In this document: positions 58,601 through 64,000 of the stretch, piece after piece | Position numbering within the stretch: the stretch's first letter is position 1 | How the letters are laid out: each line of letters opens with the position of its first letter | DNA from: Tanypteryx hageni | Taxonomy: Eukaryota; Arthropoda; Insecta; Odonata; Petaluridae | DNA: 64,000 nt | Reading direction: 5' to 3' | Assembly: GCA_028673005.1 (NCBI GenBank) | Contig: CM054113.1 | Span: 213,271,504-213,335,503, forward strand | Notes under the pieces: model-generated | What the model saw: only the letters and a program-made list of their open reading frames with translations | Database searches by the model: none | Told to the model about the DNA's origin: nothing | Program-made: the position numbers and the translations under genes

Positions 58601-58675
58601 ATCTTTGACGCAACGTAATCGAACTCTTGAGTCAATAAATTAAAAATAAATAATGTGTGTGTATGTATGTATAAG
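55641..58675. other. no gene recognised
   Basis: TE-poor. A (GT)n-like tract with interruptions lies at 56,847-56,898. GC-rich overlapping frames at 57,367-57,881 have no recognisable domain. Confidence 0.4.
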
Positions 58676-59369
58676 CAGTCGGACCCCGATTTACGCGGAG
58701 GATACGTTCCTGGAAAACACCGAGCAAATGATAACCGCGTAACTCGAGGCATTAATTCCACAGAAAATAGAGATATAGGAACATGGGCAAAATTCGATAA
58801 CCTTATTTCGTAATAAAAGGATAATTAAATACAAAATTAAGTAATTAATGGTATTTATTCACAAATTATTCCTATTAAACTAAATATAACATCTGCGTTC
58901 TGAAACGGGAGAATTAGTCTGCTACGATAACTCGGTGGAAGAATAAGATCCGGGTTCAATTCCCGGTCATAGAGAATTTTTCTCCTGATTTCAAATTATT
59001 CCCATTCTCTTAACTTATCTAGGATTTCTATTTTATCGTTCGGTGTCACTGGCTTGTATACTCTGATGGGCACAACATCACAAGCTTTCTTCGATGCCAT
59101 TATCACACTCTTTGAAGGGTTAAATTGAGCAAAAAAGATGGGAAAAATCAATGAGGCGAGAGGGTATGCTAACGCTATTGGAGCTAACTACTAAATGTCT
59201 AGGATTTTGGTTATATGTACGACAGGGTTGGTCTTCGCGCTAAATGAAAAGCGACTACCGCGTAAACGTGAAGCAGGGTACTGCGTGAATTGGAGTATTG
59301 GCCACATTATATGAAACGCGCATAAATGAATCAGCGTAACTCGAAGCCGTGTAACTCGGTGTCTGACAG
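58676..59369. mobile_element. pogo/Tigger-like MITE carrying a SINE
   Basis: The left end CAGTCGGACCCCGATTTACG and complement of the right end CTGTCAGACACCGAGTTACA match at 15 of 20 bases, with TA at the right flank and a degraded left flank. Sub-terminal ACCGCGTAACTCGAGGCATT (left) and CGTAACTCGAAGCCGTGTAA (right) echo each other. It is about 694 bp including a SINE insertion. No transposase frame. Confidence 0.65.
58905..58992 (+). repeat. tRNA-like SINE fragment nested in the MITE
   Basis: TCTGCTACGATAACTCGGTG, then ATCCGGGTTCAATTCCCGGT and CATAGAGAATTTTTCTCC, aligns with the minus-strand SINE at 33.79 kb (TCTGCTAAGGTAGTTCAGTG; CCCGGGTTCGATTCCCGGTC; CATAGCAGAATTTTTTC), with part of the anticodon arm deleted. 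Confidence 0.7.
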
Positions 59370-59782
59370 TATATATTATATAATTAATCTTCTCCACGTT
59401 CGCCAATCTGTAGCAAGCACAATACTCCTGAATCACACCCTATGAAAAATTACTCTAATTTCCCGCCTCGTTGTTTTGGGGTTAAAATGTAGGCGAAAAA
59501 AGTTGGAAAATTTCGCGAATAAAATCTGCGCCTCGAATATATATGTCGTTAATTTTTCCCGCGACGCATTGGCTGAGCAGCGCATCTCGATAATATCCCC
59601 TCCGACAACCAAAGGACTCTCGAAACGACAAAAGATCTAAAAATAACAGTAAAAACTAGACCGACGAGAGGCATCTCAGATGCGAGACGCACTCTCTGGA
59701 AAAATAAAAGAATTACCCTTCATCCCTCGCCGCTTCCGTTACAAAAGGTATTGCACGCCGAGATCGCAGAGCGATAGAGGGA
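59370..59782. other. no gene recognised
   Basis: Nothing recognisable between the MITE and the GA tract. Confidence 0.45.
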
Positions 59783-59799
59783 GATAGAGAGAGAGAGAG

Positions 59800-59876
<77 letters not shown>

Positions 59877-59882
59877 GAGAGG
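59783..59882. repeat. (GA)n microsatellite
   Basis: About 100 bp of GA repeats with occasional extra G. It explains the Ser/Leu-only minus frames. Confidence 0.98.
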
Positions 59883-59995
59883 TTGGGCAAGAAAATGGAG
59901 TCTGATTTGGTATAAGCGTTCCGTAAGTAAGTTGCGCATAGTTTAAAACGATCGTTCTTTATGCTGAGGCGGAAAAAATAACAATCGCGGAAGGC

Positions 59996-60260
59996 GGCGG
60001 GGGAGGGAGAAGGGAAGGAGGAATAAATGCGGACGCTTATATGGAGAGACAGGAATCGGCGAGTGCGTGGGAGATTCCGGAATGGGAGGGGAATAAGGGA
60101 AAAGGGAGGGGGAAATGGGGAGGGGGAGAGGGAAATGGGGAGGGGGAGGAAGGGGCCGAGGAAAGAGAACGACGGCGACATTTTAAATACGCTTCTTCAG
60201 GGTAGAGAGGGTGAAAGGGAGGGGGAAGGAAGGAGAAAGAGTGAGATAGGAAGGGAGAGT
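59996..60260. repeat. purine-rich low-complexity block
   Basis: GGGAGGGGGAAATGG-type repeats, strongest at 60,085-60,150 and 60,205-60,255. The mirror pyrimidine block at 60,385-60,475 (CTCCCTCTCTCC) is of the same kind on the other strand. Confidence 0.8.
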
Positions 60261-60479
60261 CGGTGAATCACATCGGACGTGAGCCGGGCAGAGCCAGGAT
60301 GACCAGTAAGTGGAGCGGATTGCCCCCGAGCATGCACTTAATAAAAATAGAGGCCTCTCCGCGGTCGGGCGATTGACCCCTGCTCGTCCTTTCTCTCCTT
60401 TTCCCTCCCATTTACTCCCTCCATTTCACTCCCTCTCTCCACCTCACTCTCTCTCCTCTTTACTCTCCTTCGTCTCGCA

Positions 60480-63400
60480 GGAGCAACAGCCAGCTAAACG
60501 TGCCCTCTCCTGCGGAATACGCGCATGTATTTTTCCCCCGCTTGTTAAGAGGACCTCTCCTGCATGAATAGGACTTCCTTGTTATTTTGGTGGCGTTGGA
60601 CGTCTCCACGTCCGCTCTCATTTCGCTCTTTTTAAAAGGCGGCGATCGATTCCGAAAAGGAGAGAGATTTCGCAACATTTTTATTTTTTGCGGGATGGGG
60701 TCGGTTGCATGTTTCCCTCGCGAATGCCACGCGCCCTCTTAAGCGTGAGATGCGTTCCGAAGAGCAGATGGAATTAAGATCGAGGCGATTTAATTATATG
60801 GGTTCAACGTCCTCTATAAAATAATTATTCCTTTGGAATCGTCTTGTTGGAGTTTGAAACCGGGAAACATATAGCCGGCGGAATTAAGTTTCAGGTTCGA
60901 TCCCAACACTTTTCCGACTCAGGAATTCGTGGGGTTTAATGATGTGGGTGTGAATATATACAAACATAGTAATTCTGGGTTGGGCAAACTACGAATCGCG
61001 TAGCTTTGACCTCGAACAAATGTGAAAAATTTAATTTTGACAATTTCATGTCTTGATTAAAATAATGGTCATAACAACCTTGTCCTATGTAGTTTTCCGG
61101 CTTAAAATCGTCCATGCTTGATTCCCACTCATTTTATACTAACGAAGCTCTAAATTAATTTCGATATAAGCACTCCACCTGCCCCCTGAAGCACCCGAAA
61201 CAGCGAATCGCTGAATTAATCTCTGTGCGAAAACGATTTATTACCATTAATTTATCGACTATTATTTCAATCTCGCGGGATCAATAGTTAATTTAAAAAA
61301 TAAATATAGTATTTCAAGGAGCTAACGAAACTCAACTGGGTCGTTGATTTGATAATGAAGAGTTTGGTGATTTTGCAGGTTTAATTTCTACAAATTCATA
61401 ATTCAGCAAGACAAATTGGTCCAAGCAAATGTCTCATGACGTCGGATTTTATGAAAAATATTTCGCAATGGCAGGAAATAACAGTGACGAATGTGATCTC
61501 GATATCGAAAGCCAGGAAACCGACCAGGCGTTTCGCTTGACAGGAGTTCCAGGCGGTCCCACGACGGATGCTGCATATTAAGTACGGTTACGCCGTCGTT
61601 TCATGGAATTTCAACGATCCAATCGAACTTACCGGATCATTTTGCAGCTGGGAGTAATATTTAATGCTTCTCATGCCATAAATTCTCTGTTGCGATTGCT
61701 CGCGATTGAAACGCGTTTTATATCCGAGAGAATACTCTTATTTAATGCAATAATAGATTACAGGGAAGTTATAAATTACGGTCATAAATAGATGGTAGTG
61801 TAATTACTTTATCTGAACTTCTCTAAATCCAGCCTTTATGTCTTCCTTTCTCCATGTCCTCGCCTTTCCTCATTTTAGAAGATGTCCAACTAACGGTCGG
61901 GAAAAAGGAAAGGTTTTAGAATATGCCGCACGTTCAATTACACAATTGTACATTAAGGTTTATTCCAGTTAAAAATGAAAATAGAAAGGTAGCGAGGAAT
62001 CGTGTGTAAATGCCATATCTTGAGTTTTATTCGGCTCGATAGTATTGCTGAGGTCTGTTTGTTGAGGATTCTTCCTCAACGGCATTATCGCACAGGTCGA
62101 GGAAGCTATTTAAAGCTTTTTCTCACCAAACATTGCAGAATTCCCCTAGCACCACGCGAAGAAAGAAAATTAGCTCGAATTATGGAACATTAAACAAATC
62201 CGAAATATAGAAGTGTCTTACTCCGACAATCGAAAGTTCAGTTGTATACGTTCGACTTATCGAGGTTCAACTGTATTTGTTATGAGTACGACACTATGAT
62301 TATTCCGTGACTCAGGGTTATTCTGCTTTTAGCTCTCAGGTTTGCCTCCGTTGCTATGCATAAAATTATGATTGATCAAAAATTGGTGCTCATCGAGAAA
62401 GATGATCGGAAAACCGTACTTTATACATCAGTTTTGTTGTAATAAATAGAGCAATGAAAAGATAATTTAGCGAGTGAAATTAAAATCATCCGCGAAATAA
62501 TGAGAGATTTTGTATATAGACAAGGATACAATGTTTTGTAAGCTTAGTATCGAAAGAGAGAGACGAAAAAAATTTACATATAAAAATCGACCATTTTAGC
62601 TAAGCAATCTCATCGAGAGATTCCTGCAGAAACGCGGTCATTTTATTTCCGATCCATCAGTCGAAGATTCGAGAGATATTGATGGGCTGAAATTAAAGCG
62701 AAAGATTACTTTGGAGGATTCGGAGGAAGTGCGGACGGACGATCTTTTAATTAAACCCGCTTCGCTTCGTGCGTTCCGGTAACCAAGCGTCACTTCCCTT
62801 TTAAAAAGGCGGACATTCGTTCGGCGAGCTGACTGTTGACGCGAATTCGTTTTTGAGACGTTAACTCGGTCAGATCTGCCTATTTCTGTCTCGAATGGTA
62901 CGTGCAAGATATGTCATATCCAGTTAGTGAGGCCATTTATTTTTATTGGCATTAATGAAAAGCTCGCGTGATACCGAAGGAAACTGTCACGGAAACTCTT
63001 CGCGAACTTGAGCAGCTGATCCTCGGTCCACGAGATAACTAACACGATAAGATAGAGAGATAGAGAGGAGGAAAGTGTTCAATGTCCTTGAGTTTTAGGC
63101 CCAAGTTTGTGTGAGCTTATATCACAGGTTATAGGTAGATGTCATATACTTATGCGTACGTGTGTGCGTGCACATACAAAGGAGTGATCAAACGTTGATT
63201 CAGTTCACCAATCAAACAAAAATACCACTAGTCAAATTCAGACGCTTAGTTTTACTAGCTCCGCATGTCATTGTTTTGAAATCACAAGCCTTCCATGACC
63301 AAATTATTAATTTTAGGTAGTTTCGATTAAAAAACCTATAAATTGTAAAAATAATAATTACAACGAATCTTCACGAATTTTTACTTTCTCCATAGGAGGA

Positions 63401-64000
63401 AGTATTTTTTTATGAAAAAAATCGATTTTGAGATTTCAACGGAAATACACGTTTTGAGGTCCCCTGAACACGTTTTGACCATTTTCCCGATGTCGTCTGT
63501 GTGTATGTGATAGAAATTTTGTGGGTAGGGTACTCTAACTCAAAAACTATTAATCATATCAACGCAAAATTTTATATCTAACATTTTTGGAACAAGTTGT
63601 ATAGTTTTTGGTAAACATCGGTCAACCGGAAGTGGATGTTCACTCTTGTTACTTATCCGTTTTCTTTTAATTTTTTTGCTTTAATATTTCATTAATGCAA
63701 AAATATATTAGAATAAATATTGTATAAAATTTAATTTTCTACAACCTTTGTTTGAAACATTTCCCATATAATGGATTGTTTACGAGATATTTTAAAAATT
63801 ATATTGTTTAGCTGTTACCACCACCACCTGGAGGCAACTTTTGTAAACACTTGACGCTTAGTTACGTCTAAGTAGCGCTCCTTTTTATGCTTAATTGTTG
63901 GAGCTTCGAGGCTATACCCAATATCAGAAGGCTACGGTATGAGTTTATGACATTTCTTTTTAAGATCTTTGAATTTTTCTCGCATTTCCTTAAAATATTT
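60480..64000. other. no gene recognised (window edge)
   Basis: AT-rich sequence with short frames only. GTTCAGTTGTATACGTTCGA and AGGTTCAACTGTA strings near 62,230-62,277 resemble pogo-like MITE ends. The stretch 63,420-63,620 (GTCGTCTGTGTGTATGTG, ACTCAAAAACTATTAATC) looks TE-derived. No complete element or coding motif. Confidence 0.4.

Noticed and set aside
59720..60181. 153-codon Ser/Leu/Pro minus frame
   Set aside because: Runs through a GA microsatellite and purine-rich tracts.
1..64000. CRISPR array, prophage, operon or bacterial defence system
   Set aside because: No spaced short direct repeats, cas-like frames or bacterial gene architecture. The periodic arrays at 25 and 29 kb are long-unit tandem repeats without unique spacers.

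Overview
This is a eukaryotic, almost certainly arthropod, genomic window. It is AT-rich, with long non-coding stretches, spliced coding sequence, tRNA-derived SINEs, Helitrons, hAT/mariner/pogo/Harbinger-type DNA transposons and non-LTR retrotransposon remnants of the kinds common in insects and other arthropods. Nothing looks bacterial: no operons, Shine-Dalgarno sites or dense ORFs. The species cannot be named from the sequence alone.

The window has two halves. Positions 1 to about 34,100 are dense in transposable elements (TEs): Helitron pieces (a helicase fragment at 2.6-2.9 kb, 3' ends at 13,272 and 27,050, 5' ends at 1,454 and 27,053), two tandem-repeat arrays (25.2-25.85 kb and 28.97-29.74 kb), a LINE fragment (5.6-6.2 kb), several hAT-type MITEs (miniature inverted-repeat elements) with 8-bp target duplications, a two-gene PIF/Harbinger deletion derivative (28.1-28.8 kb), a decayed hAT transposase (29.95-31.5 kb), a tandem pair of nearly identical tRNA-derived SINEs (31.86-32.52 kb) and a second SINE family (33.7-34.1 kb). 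From about 34 kb to the right end, TEs thin out (a mariner deletion derivative at 36.9-37.7 kb, MITEs at 38.8, 53.0 and 58.7 kb, a LINE end at 41.4 kb). The background there is richer in GC and CpG, with many low-complexity purine/pyrimidine tracts.

The main host gene is at 44,401-45,948 on the minus strand: a two-coding-exon gene predicted to encode a 110-residue protein with an atypical homeodomain resembling HOPX (homeodomain-only protein). The exons join in phase 0 at homeodomain position 46/47. They rebuild a 60-residue-spaced homeodomain that keeps core residues (L16, F20, L34, W48, F49) but lacks Asn51 and Arg53, as in vertebrate HOPX. No single open reading frame shows this gene; exon 2 codes for only 24 residues. 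A second, much weaker coding candidate is a 126-nt exon at 47,113-47,238 (minus).

Most other open frames are chance frames in low-complexity DNA or antisense to repeats, and I have not listed them as genes. The HOPX-like gene in a TE-poor region fits a developmentally regulated locus, but that regulatory reading is inference.
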